46,274 nt of DNA from Marinilabiliales bacterium (GTDB lineage: Bacteria > Bacteroidota > Bacteroidia > Bacteroidales > DTU049), in the NCBI GenBank assembly GCA_002869435.1, contig PKSX01000154.1:1-46274 (forward strand). Direction: 5' to 3'. The notes beneath the pieces were generated by a model. It saw nothing but the letters and a program-made list of their open reading frames with translations. It did not search any database and was not told the origin of the DNA. A program made the translations under genes and the position numbers. This document shows positions 6,077 through 14,918 of the stretch, piece after piece. How positions within the stretch are numbered: the stretch's first letter is position 1; each line of letters opens with the position of its first letter.

Positions 6077-8329
6077 ATGAAAAGAGTTCTATTATGGTCG
6101 GTATTGTTTTTTGCATTTTCATTTTTGCAAGCACAGACTGCAACGTATAATTATGTAGGAAGTATTGAAACATATACGGTGCCAGCAGGTGTTTCTGTGG
6201 TTAAAATTACTGCTGCCGGAGCCGAGGGAGGCTTTGGTACTAGTTCTGTTTATGATGCAGGAAGAGGTGCAGTAATGGAAGGTTATTTTGCAGTAACCCC
6301 GGGTCAGCAATTACAAATCCTTGTCGGGGAACGCCCAACTTCTGGCAATGGCGGTGGTGGCGGCACTTTTGTTTGTGATGTCAGTAATAACCCTTTAATT
6401 GCTGCCGGAGGGGGTGGTGGCGCTTCAGAGGATGTGGATGACACCATTAATAAACATGGACAGATAACAACTACTGGTGGCACAGGTGCTGCCGGAGGTG
6501 GTTTAGGGGGTGATAATGGTAATGGAGGGGCTATTGGTGCTTCTTTTGCCAGTGGAGCCGGTGGAGGTCTGTTGACTGATGGAGCAGATGGTTGGACCAC
6601 AAATACCGGTGGTACTGCATTTGTGAATGGAGGTACTGTTGCGAATGGTAGCTCTGCATATGGTGGTTTTGGTGGTGGCGGAGTTGGTTCCGGATATGTA
6701 GTTGGCGGTGGCGGCGGCGGCTATTCCGGTGGTGGCGGTGCATCTAATTCTGTCGGTGGTGGCGGCGTTGGCGGCGGCGGCGGCTCATACAACAGCGGAG
6801 CCTTTCAAAACAATATTGCCGGTGCAAATACAGGTCATGGTTATGTAATTATTGAAGCTGTAAGAGGCACATCATATGCTTTTACAGGAACTATTGATGA
6901 TTTTGTGGTTCCTACATGTATCTATGGCATTAGAGTTGAAATTGCCGGTGCCCGGGGAGGAAATGATCCATCTTCAACCCACTCTTCTGGATTGGGAGCC
7001 ATATTAAGTGGTGATTTTAATGTTTTACCCGGAGATACATTTAAGTGTTTAGTTGGAGAATTCCCATCAGCTGACGGAAACGGTGGTGGTGGCGGATCTT
7101 TCTTCGTGAAATCAGATAACACTCCATACATTATTGCCGGTGGAGGCGGAGGAAGCTCCGAATCAGTTGATGATCCGGTTAATAAGCACGGACAGATAAC
7201 TACTGCCGGAGGCAATGGTGCTGCGGGCGGTGGTATTGGTGGAGATAATGGTAATGGTGGAGCTGCCGGGGCAACATTTACAACAGGAGCCGGTGGTGGT
7301 TTCTTAACAGATGGTGCAGATGGTTGGACTACTGGAACAGGAGGTTTATCATTTTTAAATGGTGGAACTCCGGGCTACTATTCAGCAGCACCAGGTGGTT
7401 TTGGTGGAGGTGGAGCTGGTTCTTCATATGTTGTTGGCGGCGGCGGCGGTGGATATTCCGGCGGCGGCTCCGGCAGCAATTCAGTCGGCGGCGGTGGCGT
7501 CGGTGGGGGTGGCGGCTCCTACAATGCAGGCGCTAATCCAATGGCCGTTGCAGGTGCAAATGCAGGAAATGGATATATTATCATTGTTTATGATTCAATT
7601 AACCCATTCTATAATTCAGCAGTTCTTGTTGAAGATTCTGTTTGTGCCGGTGATACCGTTCTGGTATCTGTAACAAATGCTTTGGCAGCTGATACTATTG
7701 CATGGACCAGCGATGCAGGAGAATATGTATCTACTGTTGATGATACTTCTGCTTACTTTGTATTTTACACCGGTGCAACAACACTGAATGCACATGTCTA
7801 TACAGGTTCATGTTTCGATTCACTGCTTACATTTGCCGTTTATGTTGATTCAGTTACAGTTTCATATACTGTAACACATTCTTCAACCGGATCTGATGGC
7901 GAAATTATAGCCAGTGCAACAGGATTTGGCACAGTTGAATATAATATTGATGGTGGCACATGGCAAGTTTCAGGTACATTCAGCGGACTTGCTCCGGGTA
8001 TGTATTGTATCGGTCGCATGGATGAGCATGGATGTGCATACTATGATAGCGTGGAAGTAATGGATGCCTCTTTTATTTCAGAGAATTTTGCTTCACAGGT
8101 AATTATGTATCCTAATCCAACTAATAGCGAGCTTAACGTTGAGATTGGAATGGATCTTGACGAAGTATTGCTTCAGATTACCGACATGTCGGGCAGAATA
8201 GTACGCTCTGAAATGTTTACCAATGTGCGCACTATTCAACTTGATGTTTCAGGATTGAATAGCGGGGTATATATGCTAAGCATTTCTGCAGAAGAAGGTG
8301 CAGCTGTTATGCGCTTCGTGAAAGAATAA
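6077..8329 (+). CDS. Gly-rich tandem-domain T9SS cargo protein
   Basis: A signal peptide (about 20 residues, ending LQAQ) leads into two copies of a Gly-rich domain: residues 22-262 and 266-504. Each starts with a beta strand motif (YNVYVGSIETYTVPAGV-like in the first, FTGTIDDFVVPTCI in the second). Each then has blocks of GGGGG, a shared segment VDDxxNKHGQITT and a closing GGGGVGGGGGSYN. A beta-sandwich region of Ig or PKD kind follows (about 515-665). The C-terminus (about 675-750) is a type A T9SS sorting domain: YPNPTNSELNVEI, LLQITDMSGRIV, LNSGVYMLSI. The protein is therefore expected to cross the outer membrane and be anchored or released at the surface. The ligand is unknown. It has its own promoter and terminator. 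Confidence 0.88.
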   Translation: MKRVLLWSVLFFAFSFLQAQTATYNYVGSIETYTVPAGVSVVKITAAGAEGGFGTSSVYDAGRGAVMEGYFAVTPGQQLQILVGERPTSGNGGGGGTFVCDVSNNPLIAAGGGGGASEDVDDTINKHGQITTTGGTGAAGGGLGGDNGNGGAIGASFASGAGGGLLTDGADGWTTNTGGTAFVNGGTVANGSSAYGGFGGGGVGSGYVVGGGGGGYSGGGGASNSVGGGGVGGGGGSYNSGAFQNNIAGANTGHGYVIIEAVRGTSYAFTGTIDDFVVPTCIYGIRVEIAGARGGNDPSSTHSSGLGAILSGDFNVLPGDTFKCLVGEFPSADGNGGGGGSFFVKSDNTPYIIAGGGGGSSESVDDPVNKHGQITTAGGNGAAGGGIGGDNGNGGAAGATFTTGAGGGFLTDGADGWTTGTGGLSFLNGGTPGYYSAAPGGFGGGGAGSSYVVGGGGGGYSGGGSGSNSVGGGGVGGGGGSYNAGANPMAVAGANAGNGYIIIVYDSINPFYNSAVLVEDSVCAGDTVLVSVTNALAADTIAWTSDAGEYVSTVDDTSAYFVFYTGATTLNAHVYTGSCFDSLLTFAVYVDSVTVSYTVTHSSTGSDGEIIASATGFGTVEYNIDGGTWQVSGTFSGLAPGMYCIGRMDEHGCAYYDSVEVMDASFISENFASQVIMYPNPTNSELNVEIGMDLDEVLLQITDMSGRIVRSEMFTNVRTIQLDVSGLNSGVYMLSISAEEGAAVMRFVKE
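6140..7590 (+). repeat. Tandem duplication of the Gly-rich domain
   Basis: About 6140-6862 and 6873-7590 encode two copies of the same Gly-rich domain in one gene. The copies share order and wording: GNGGGGG, AAGGGG, VDD..NKHGQITT, GGDNGNGGA, DGADGWTT, GGGGGGYSGGG. Long GGT/GGC/GGA runs make the region prone to recombination and to assembly error. Confidence 0.8.
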
Positions 8330-8347
8330 TTTATTTTAAGATAATCT

Positions 8348-8380
8348 AAAAAGGCTTGTCATTCCGGCAGGCCTTTTTTT
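8348..8380. terminator. Bidirectional terminator
   Basis: A 13-bp stem with a few G-U pairs (8348-8360 with 8366-8378, loop ATTCC) is flanked by an A-run on one side and a T-run on the other. It can end both the Gly-rich protein gene (+) and the SanA-like gene (-), whose stop codon lies at its edge. Confidence 0.82.
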
Positions 8381-9026
8381 ATGGGATTATCACTGGATCG
8401 CCCAGATATTTCGGCTTTTTCCTGAAAAGGAAATCAACAAAAACTTTTACACGAGCAAGTTTTTCGCGAACCTTTGTTCTGAGACCTCCGTAATATTCAA
8501 CATCTTTTGCATTATATCCAATGGCTTCCAAGTCGAAATGCCGCGCAATGAAAACGGCTCTTTCAACATGAAATTTTTGAGAAATGACAGTAAATGAAGT
8601 CTGCCCAAATATTTCCTTCATCCTTATCATTGAATCCCAGGTGCGGAAACCTGCAAAATCAAGATATATTCTGTCTTCAGGAAATCCACGAGCCACCAAC
8701 TCATCTTTCATGTCCTGAGGTTCATTATAATCTTCGCGGCTATTGTCACCACTGATAATCAAATAATCTATTTTTTCAGCATCCCACAATCCCATAACCG
8801 CATCAATGCGGTAAGTAAAATACATGTTCTCTTTTCCTGATTTCAATGTTTTTATAGTACCCAAAACTACACCGCATTTGTTTTTGGGAATGGAATCGCA
8901 ATTTTCATAAATAAAGTCTTTGCTCTTATTTTTAATGCGCCAATCTGCCAAAAACACGATTAATAAAAGTGCTCCAACAAAAAGTATGAGCCTCTTTATT
9001 CTTCTGATTGTGAATATTTTTATCAT
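8379..9026 (-). CDS. SanA/YdcF-family (DUF218) membrane protein
   Basis: One N-terminal membrane helix (about 10-28) is followed by a DUF218 domain: KCGVVLGTIK, IDYLIISGDNSREDYNEPQDM, RIYLDFAGFRTWDSMIRMKEIFG, FTVISQKFHVERAVFIARH. The ending KKPKYLGDPV is typical of the SanA branch. SanA of Escherichia coli is an inner-membrane protein needed for vancomycin exclusion at high temperature. The biochemical activity of the family is not settled, but a role in envelope barrier function is likely. The ATG at 9026 (215 aa) is chosen over an upstream TTG at 9035. The gene stands alone between two T9SS cargo genes. Confidence 0.88.
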   Translation of the reverse strand: MIKIFTIRRIKRLILFVGALLLIVFLADWRIKNKSKDFIYENCDSIPKNKCGVVLGTIKTLKSGKENMYFTYRIDAVMGLWDAEKIDYLIISGDNSREDYNEPQDMKDELVARGFPEDRIYLDFAGFRTWDSMIRMKEIFGQTSFTVISQKFHVERAVFIARHFDLEAIGYNAKDVEYYGGLRTKVREKLARVKVFVDFLFRKKPKYLGDPVIIP

Positions 9027-9061
9027 GGGATTCAAAAATAGTGTAAATAATATTAAATCTT

Positions 9062-9091
9062 TTTGAATGAATAAAAAATTCTTTACATTTG
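9062..9091 (+). promoter_or_regulatory. Consensus Bacteroidota promoter
   Basis: TTTG (9062-9065), an 18-base spacer and TACATTTG (9084-9091) match both halves of the Bacteroidota consensus. Transcription should start near 9096-9098, after the ATG at 9093, so the true start of the next gene is the ATG at 9111. Confidence 0.65.
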
Positions 9092-9110
9092 TATGGATAA
9101 TAAAATTATT

Positions 9111-10124
9111 ATGAAAAAATTAATAATATTAGTATTTGTAGTATTGAGTTCTCTTACTACTGTGTTTTCTCAAAGTATTCTCGACAGCTTAGTTGTGTAT
9201 TATCCTTTCGATGGCAATGCTAATGATTGGAGTGGCAATGGCTTCGATGCTACTGTCTCTGGTGCAGTATTAACTCCTGACAAGGACGGATTATCAAATC
9301 ACGCATATTATTTTGATGGTACTGATGACCATATTGTAATGCCTCTTGATCCAGCTTTAGATCCGGACTTTCCTTTTACAGTGGCTGCTTGGATTAAACC
9401 TTATGATTATGCAGGGGAGGGTTTTAGGTTAATTGCATCTAATTTTAGAAATGATGGAATTTACTCCGGTTTCTGGATATTAATCGATATAAATGGTGTC
9501 TTGTCAATGGGTGTGGGCGATGGTGGTGGAATTGGCTCGTCCTCATATCGTTCGTTAAAAGCAACATCAACAATGAATAATAATACCTGGTATTATGTTG
9601 TTTGTGTGTTCAATGCATTTAATGATTTTTATATGTATATAAATTGTGAGCCGGATACCGGGTACTATGCAGGGACCGGTTCTTCCTATGTAATAGATCC
9701 AACAATACCTACATCACTCGGCAGACATAATTCGGGATATCCCAGTCATACTTATGGTCAGGGTATTATTGATGAAGTAGCTATTTGGAACAGAGCCCTG
9801 ACATCGGGCGACGTTACTGCTTTATGCGAAGATCAATTATGGGAAATTATTTCTGTTTCAACAAATGAAAACAAACTTGAAATAATGGGAGTTTTTCCCA
9901 ATCCGACAAACAATTTCACAACAGTCAAGTTTAACAATCCAGGGATTGATAGTCACCAAATTCTCATTACATCTGTTGACGGGAAGGTAGTTGCTGTATT
10001 CAATGATGTGACTGACTCAGAGTTCAGTTTTGATTGTAGTGATTATGAACAAGGCATGTATTTTCTTCACGTGATTAATGATATTACAGGTGAAAGTGTG
10101 ATTGAAAAGTTCATCGTCAATTAA
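9111..10124 (+). CDS. LamG-domain T9SS cargo protein
   Basis: A signal peptide of about 20 residues (ending VFSQ) precedes a LamG/concanavalin-A-like jelly roll (about 25-235): LVVYYPFDGNANDWSGNG, DHIVMPLDPALD, FTVAAWIKPYDY, and the closing IIDEVAIWNRALTSGDV, all typical of LamG_3 domains. Such domains often bind carbohydrate or act as adhesive spacers. The C-terminus (about 255-337) is a type A T9SS sorting domain (VFPNPTNNFTTVKF, ILITSVDGKVV, YEQGMYFLHV). An upstream in-frame ATG at 9093 overlaps the promoter and is unlikely to be used, so the length is 337 aa. There is no catalytic domain; the protein is a surface or secreted binding protein with unknown ligand. Confidence 0.88.
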   Translation: MKKLIILVFVVLSSLTTVFSQSILDSLVVYYPFDGNANDWSGNGFDATVSGAVLTPDKDGLSNHAYYFDGTDDHIVMPLDPALDPDFPFTVAAWIKPYDYAGEGFRLIASNFRNDGIYSGFWILIDINGVLSMGVGDGGGIGSSSYRSLKATSTMNNNTWYYVVCVFNAFNDFYMYINCEPDTGYYAGTGSSYVIDPTIPTSLGRHNSGYPSHTYGQGIIDEVAIWNRALTSGDVTALCEDQLWEIISVSTNENKLEIMGVFPNPTNNFTTVKFNNPGIDSHQILITSVDGKVVAVFNDVTDSEFSFDCSDYEQGMYFLHVINDITGESVIEKFIVN

Positions 10125-10139
10125 TTCGTTACTAATGCT

Positions 10140-10162
10140 CGGAGTAGATTGTATCTACGCCG
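10140..10162. repeat. Small hairpin in the intergenic region
   Basis: GTAGAT-TGT-ATCTAC (10144-10158) with an outer CGG/CCG pair and one mismatch forms a short hairpin 16 bases after the LamG gene. It lacks a T-run. It sits beside the larger inverted repeat at 10180-10227 and may belong to the same interspersed element. Confidence 0.4.
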
Positions 10163-10179
10163 AAACTATCACAAAAGAG

Positions 10180-10227
10180 AAACCTGTCAGGTTTGTTGCA
10201 AATACTCGCACAAAACCTGACAGGTTT
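10180..10227. repeat. Nested inverted repeat
   Basis: AAACCTGTCAGGTTT (10180-10194) and AAACCTGACAGGTTT (10213-10227) are reverse complements, giving a 15-bp stem with an 18-base loop. Each arm is itself a perfect palindrome about its central base. A T-run follows the second arm (to 10229), so the structure could act as a terminator for the LamG gene, but its symmetry is more like a REP-type interspersed element. Confidence 0.65.
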
Positions 10228-10339
10228 TTACCGAGAGGACACGGAAACGTCACAATAAATAACTTAGACCGAAACGTTAAATATTCACACTTATTATTAA
10301 TAATTCTCCGACAAATGCATGTATTAATACTAAAAGCTG

Positions 10340-10347
10340 TATTTTTG
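10340..10347 (+). promoter_or_regulatory. Candidate -7 box for the adhesin operon
   Basis: TATTTTTG matches TAnnTTTG and ends 16 bases before the ATG at 10364, giving a short leader of about 10 bases. The -33 half is degenerate. It would drive the small secreted protein, the large adhesin and the PorP/SprF gene. Confidence 0.45.
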
Positions 10348-10363
10348 CACAAAATTATTTACA

Positions 10364-10702
10364 ATGAGGGGTTTTATACTTAGCTTTCTTATTATTGCCA
10401 TTTCTTCATTACAGCTTATAGCACAGGATAATGGGAATATTGAGGAAAGATTTATTTACGGGATTGAAAATGTAGGAACGCTTGAACAAATCAATTCGCT
10501 TGAGCGAAATATGCTGGCGCTTGATTTTATCGGTGAGTTGAAATTTGATATTAAGCTTGACAAAGGAACAGCCCGTATGGAATTTACTGTTGTGCAGCCT
10601 GATCCAACTGCTGAAGGGAGAAAGAATATTGATATGGCTGAGATAAAAAGGCTCATTATTGAAGGAGGAATGACTCCCATAGAATGTACTAAAGTGAATT
10701 AA
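10364..10702 (+). CDS. Small exported protein upstream of the adhesin
   Basis: A signal peptide (about 20 residues, ending LIAQ) leads to about 92 mature residues. The pattern of LEQINSLERNMLALDFIGELKFDIKLDKGTARMEFTV suggests one helix followed by two strands, and AEIKRLIIEGGM a second helix. That order resembles the ferredoxin-like fold of heavy-metal-associated domains, but the CxxC metal site is absent. The gene ends 6 bases before the 1399-aa adhesin gene, so the two are almost certainly co-transcribed. It may assist the adhesin or its secretion; no function is established. Confidence 0.68.
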   Translation: MRGFILSFLIIAISSLQLIAQDNGNIEERFIYGIENVGTLEQINSLERNMLALDFIGELKFDIKLDKGTARMEFTVVQPDPTAEGRKNIDMAEIKRLIIEGGMTPIECTKVN

Positions 10703-10708
10703 GATATT

Positions 10709-13700
10709 ATGAAAGTTTTGAAAACTTTTGCTGCCTGGGCGTTTTTGTCCGGGCTTTTGTTTCAAGGTGGTTTGACAGCTCAGTCCGATGGTTGCTCAAC
10801 TGCAACGAGCATTAGTGTTACACCAAACTGCTCCAGTCCAACTGCGGGAACCACAACCGGAGCTACTCAAACAATTAGTGGTTGTGTAGGTACTGCCGAT
10901 GATGATGTTTGGTATACATTTACTGCAACAGCAACCAACCACATCATTACTGTTACACCATCTGCAGGAATGGATCCGGTTGTACAACTTTTCAGCGGGC
11001 CATGCTCCACGCTGATCTCATTAAAATGTATGGACCTTGGATTTACCGGTGATGCTGAAACCATTTATGCCAGCGGTTTGTCAATAGGGGTAGATTACAC
11101 AATCAGGGTCTATCATTATTATTCTGGCTCTGGCACTGGTGATTTCACAATTTGTGTTACCGAAGCGCCACCGGCTCCCGGAAACGATGCTTGTGCAAGT
11201 GCAACCTTGTTAAATGTATATTCATCATGTACCCCTACTTCCGGCACTACAGTTTCAGCTTCGCAAACACAAACAGGTTGTGCCGGAACTGCTGACGATG
11301 ATGTGTGGTACAGATTTGTTGCTACAAATGCTGTGCAAACTATTACAGTTGCTCCTTACGGAACCATGGATCCTGTATTGGAATTGCTTGAAGGAACCTG
11401 TGGTGGGTTTACTTCTATTCAGTGCGAAGACAATGGCTTTAGCGGAGACACAGAAGAGATACAGGCTGTGGGTTTAGTCCCCGGTACCACTTATTATGTT
11501 CGTGTTTACGATTATTATTCATCCAATGGTGGGGGTGATTTTGATATTTGTATTACTGGCGACCCTACTCCTACTCCTTCAAACGATGAACCTTGTGATG
11601 CAATTCAGCTTCCGCCTGTAACATCTGCCTGCGATTATTTATCATTTACAACAACTGGTGCAACAACAACTTCTAGTGCTCCAACTCCTTCATCATGTGT
11701 AGGTGGGTCAGCTCCTGCGCAGGGTGGTTTTAACAATACTCCTCAACCGAAAGATGTTTGGTTTGCAATTACAGTACCGTCATCCGGAGTACTAAGTATT
11801 ATGGCAGAACCTTCTTACGGCTTCAACGATGCAGTGATGGCTTTATATTCTGGTACATGTGCCTCTCTTACCCAAATAGCTTGTTCAGATGATCATAATT
11901 ATCCCGGAACGGGAAATGACTACAAACCATTTATGCTGGCAACCGGTTTAACACCCGGCTCTACCGTTTTTCTGCGATATTGGGCTTTTAATGGTAATAT
12001 CACAGGAGACTTTGGGCTTTGTGTGACAACTCCAACCAATGATGATTGTGCAAATGCTTTATATATCTGTGATTTGAACGGATACGAAGGCACAACAAAT
12101 GCTGCATATACTGAAGATCGTCCAGGAAATATGCGAGGAAATGCTGAAATGGATGATCCTCCAGCATATACATACACACCCGGAACTTGTCAGGGAGGAA
12201 TATTTGGACTGGGTGGCGCCTGGGGAACAGGTGCCCCTAACTGTGATGTTCAGATTAATAATAACTCCTGGATACGTTTTACAGCTGCAGCTGATACTGC
12301 TACATTAAACGTGGATATATATGACTGCTATGTTGGGAACTACCCTTCCGGTGGTATTCAGATGCAGATATTCAGTGCTGCAAATCCATGTGCTGATTTT
12401 GTGCCTGTTTCAGACTTTAAAGAAGGATCCAGTCAGTTAACTATTCAGGCAAACGGCCTTATCATGGGGCAGGATTATTATCTTATGATTGATGGTTTTG
12501 CAGGCGATATTTGTTCTTATTCTATTACGGCTTCTGCCGGTGTACAATTCCCTGACATAACCGCGTCTCAAAATCCAATATGTATCGGAGATACTGTAAC
12601 ACTGTATGGTCCTGCAGGCGCTACTGCATATAACTGGGATCCTAGTGGTGCCTCCACTCAGGATATTACTATTACACCTTCAACAACAGGTACCTATGTA
12701 CTCGAAGTAACAGGTGTTTGCGATCACAGGCAACTGCTTGAATACGATCTTTTTGTAAATCCTTTGCCCACTGCTACGGCTTCAAATACAGGTCCGTATT
12801 GCTCGGGCGATGCCATTAGTTTTACCTCCGGTGGCGGAGTCTCATACATTTGGTCGGGGCCATCATTCAGCTCCTCGGTGCAAAATCCCGGCATCAGCGG
12901 GGCAACACCGGCAAACAACGGAACATATACCGTTACGGTGACCGATGGAAATTCATGCTCCAATACAGCAACAACATCTGTAGCCGTTAATGTAAATCCA
13001 ACTTCAAATGCAGGAACAGATCAGACAATTCCCTACGGAACAAATACTGCATTATCTGGTTCTGGTTCCGGTGGAAGCGGTTCATACCAGTATGCATGGA
13101 GTCCTGCCTCATTACTTAACGATTCTACTCTGGCATCTCCTCAAACAACAAACCTGACAAGCTCTACTGTATATACACTGGTGGTTACGGATCTTTCTAC
13201 AGGTTGTTCTCACAGTGATCAGATCACTGTTTTTATAAGCGGTGGTCCGTTATCACTCAATGCAAATGCAAATGCAAACGGTGTTTGTGATGGCGATTCT
13301 GTTTATTTGTCATCGCTTGTTTCCGGGGGCTCCGGATCATATACTTATACATGGTCTTCTAATCCGGGTGGTTTTTCTGGAAATGGACCAGATACAACAT
13401 TTGTTCCCGGAACAACAACGACCTATACTCTGACAGTGTACGATGGGTTTAATACAGTGGTTGACAGTGTTCAGGTCGATGTGTACCCCAATCCGGTGGC
13501 AACAGCATCCAATACAGGTCCGTATTGCGAAGGAGATAATATCGCTTTAACAGCGGGTACAGGTACCGGATATTCATGGACAGGGCCGAATTCCTGGAGT
13601 GGAAGTGGTTCCAATCCTTCTATAAATCCGGCTCAGCTTGTAAATTCCGGTACATACTACGTTACAGTCACCAACGTATACGGTTGTGTGGATTCTGCAT

Positions 13701-14908
13701 CTACAAACGTTGTTGTGAACGCTCTACCTGTGGCATCAGCATCAAATACAGGCCCGTATTGCAGTGGCGATACCGTTTATTTATCTTCCGGTGGCGGAGG
13801 AACATACAATTGGTCGGGGCCACAGTCTTACTCAAGTACAACTCAGAATCCATACATTGTGGCAGCAACTCCCTCTGCCAGTGGAACCTATACAGTAACA
13901 ATAACCGGAACAGGTTCCTGCACCGCAACTACAAGTACAACAGTTACTGTTAATGATATCCCGGTTGTATCAACTTCAGGCGGTGGCAACTACTGCGAAG
14001 GCGATAGTATAATTCTGTATGCTAATGGTGGCAGCCAATATGAGTGGACAGGACCATCATCATTTAGCAGCTCTTCACAAAGTCCGCAGCTTGTTCCGGC
14101 ACAGACATCTAATTCCGGCACTTACACTGTTACGGTCACAGATGTGAATTCATGTTCAGATACTGCCTCTTTGCTGGTTACTGTTAATCCTGCCCCGATT
14201 GTGGAGATTAATGGCGACGATAGTCTTTGTTTGGGAGAGACATTAACTTTAACTGCTTCAGGCGCAGATAATTATTTGTGGAGTACTTCTGAAACAAACA
14301 ATTCTATTCAGGTTAGCCCAACTGCAAATTCAGTATATTATGTAACAGGAACTTCATCTGGTTGTTCCGATAATGATTCCATTGCTGTGAGTGTGTTTCC
14401 AAATCCTACAGCCGATGCCGGGCAGGACACAACTATTTTTGAAGGGGAGTCTGTAATTCTTTCCGGACATGGAGGTGCATATTATCAGTGGGTTCCACCT
14501 GATTATTTATCTGATCCAAATATTCCAAATCCGGTTTGTACACCCGATGAAGATATGATCTATGTTCTGTGGGTATATAATGAATATGGATGCTCCGATT
14601 CGGATACAGTTAGAGTTACGCTTGAAGGTGAATGCGGCGACATTTATGTACCAAATGCTTTCAGCCCAAATAATGATGGCAAAAATGAAGTGTTTGGAGT
14701 TTTCAACCGCTGCCTGTATACCCTTGATTTGAAAATATACAATCAGTGGGGCAATCTGGTTTTTGAAACCAATACGGTGGATGAATACTGGGATGGCACT
14801 TTCAGCGGCAATGATGCCGAATCAGGCATATACTCCTATTATTTTACCGGAACACTCACCGATGAAACTCAGGTTGAAGGTCAGGGCAATTTTGTATTAA
14901 TCCGATAA
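10709..14908 (+). CDS. Large T9SS type B adhesin, gliding-motility C-terminal domain
   Basis: This 1399-aa protein has a signal peptide (ending LTAQ). Three similar domains with paired Cys follow, about 25-150, 155-290 and 295-445 (DDDVWYTFTATATNH and DDDVWYRFVAT in the first two), like pre-peptidase C-terminal beta-sandwiches, then a divergent fourth (447-610). From 612 to about 1300 come Ig/PKD-like domains, most with ASNTGPYCSGD or CEGD near the start and SGTYTVTVT near the end. The last 93 residues are a type B T9SS domain (CHU_C): IYVPNAFSPNNDGKNEVF, LKIYNQWGNLVFET, SGIYSYYFTGT. Type B cargo usually needs a partner PorP/SprF protein, and one is encoded next. SprB-like adhesins of this design act in gliding and attachment. 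The Ser/Thr/Gly-rich repeats make it the most recombination-prone gene here. Confidence 0.92.
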   Translation: MKVLKTFAAWAFLSGLLFQGGLTAQSDGCSTATSISVTPNCSSPTAGTTTGATQTISGCVGTADDDVWYTFTATATNHIITVTPSAGMDPVVQLFSGPCSTLISLKCMDLGFTGDAETIYASGLSIGVDYTIRVYHYYSGSGTGDFTICVTEAPPAPGNDACASATLLNVYSSCTPTSGTTVSASQTQTGCAGTADDDVWYRFVATNAVQTITVAPYGTMDPVLELLEGTCGGFTSIQCEDNGFSGDTEEIQAVGLVPGTTYYVRVYDYYSSNGGGDFDICITGDPTPTPSNDEPCDAIQLPPVTSACDYLSFTTTGATTTSSAPTPSSCVGGSAPAQGGFNNTPQPKDVWFAITVPSSGVLSIMAEPSYGFNDAVMALYSGTCASLTQIACSDDHNYPGTGNDYKPFMLATGLTPGSTVFLRYWAFNGNITGDFGLCVTTPTNDDCANALYICDLNGYEGTTNAAYTEDRPGNMRGNAEMDDPPAYTYTPGTCQGGIFGLGGAWGTGAPNCDVQINNNSWIRFTAAADTATLNVDIYDCYVGNYPSGGIQMQIFSAANPCADFVPVSDFKEGSSQLTIQANGLIMGQDYYLMIDGFAGDICSYSITASAGVQFPDITASQNPICIGDTVTLYGPAGATAYNWDPSGASTQDITITPSTTGTYVLEVTGVCDHRQLLEYDLFVNPLPTATASNTGPYCSGDAISFTSGGGVSYIWSGPSFSSSVQNPGISGATPANNGTYTVTVTDGNSCSNTATTSVAVNVNPTSNAGTDQTIPYGTNTALSGSGSGGSGSYQYAWSPASLLNDSTLASPQTTNLTSSTVYTLVVTDLSTGCSHSDQITVFISGGPLSLNANANANGVCDGDSVYLSSLVSGGSGSYTYTWSSNPGGFSGNGPDTTFVPGTTTTYTLTVYDGFNTVVDSVQVDVYPNPVATASNTGPYCEGDNIALTAGTGTGYSWTGPNSWSGSGSNPSINPAQLVNSGTYYVTVTNVYGCVDSASTNVVVNALPVASASNTGPYCSGDTVYLSSGGGGTYNWSGPQSYSSTTQNPYIVAATPSASGTYTVTITGTGSCTATTSTTVTVNDIPVVSTSGGGNYCEGDSIILYANGGSQYEWTGPSSFSSSSQSPQLVPAQTSNSGTYTVTVTDVNSCSDTASLLVTVNPAPIVEINGDDSLCLGETLTLTASGADNYLWSTSETNNSIQVSPTANSVYYVTGTSSGCSDNDSIAVSVFPNPTADAGQDTTIFEGESVILSGHGGAYYQWVPPDYLSDPNIPNPVCTPDEDMIYVLWVYNEYGCSDSDTVRVTLEGECGDIYVPNAFSPNNDGKNEVFGVFNRCLYTLDLKIYNQWGNLVFETNTVDEYWDGTFSGNDAESGIYSYYFTGTLTDETQVEGQGNFVLIR

Positions 14909-14918
14909 GCAGAAACAA

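Noticed and set aside
6304..7215. Reverse-strand Pro-rich open frames opposite the Gly-rich gene
   Set aside because: They are mirror images of GGT/GGC codons in a real gene with signal peptide and sorting domain.
9093..9110. Upstream ATG for the LamG protein
   Set aside because: It lies at or before the predicted transcription start of a consensus promoter; the signal peptide begins at 9111.
10102..10363. Short open frame across the inverted repeats
   Set aside because: It overlaps the LamG gene end, consists of hairpin sequence and has no protein-like pattern.
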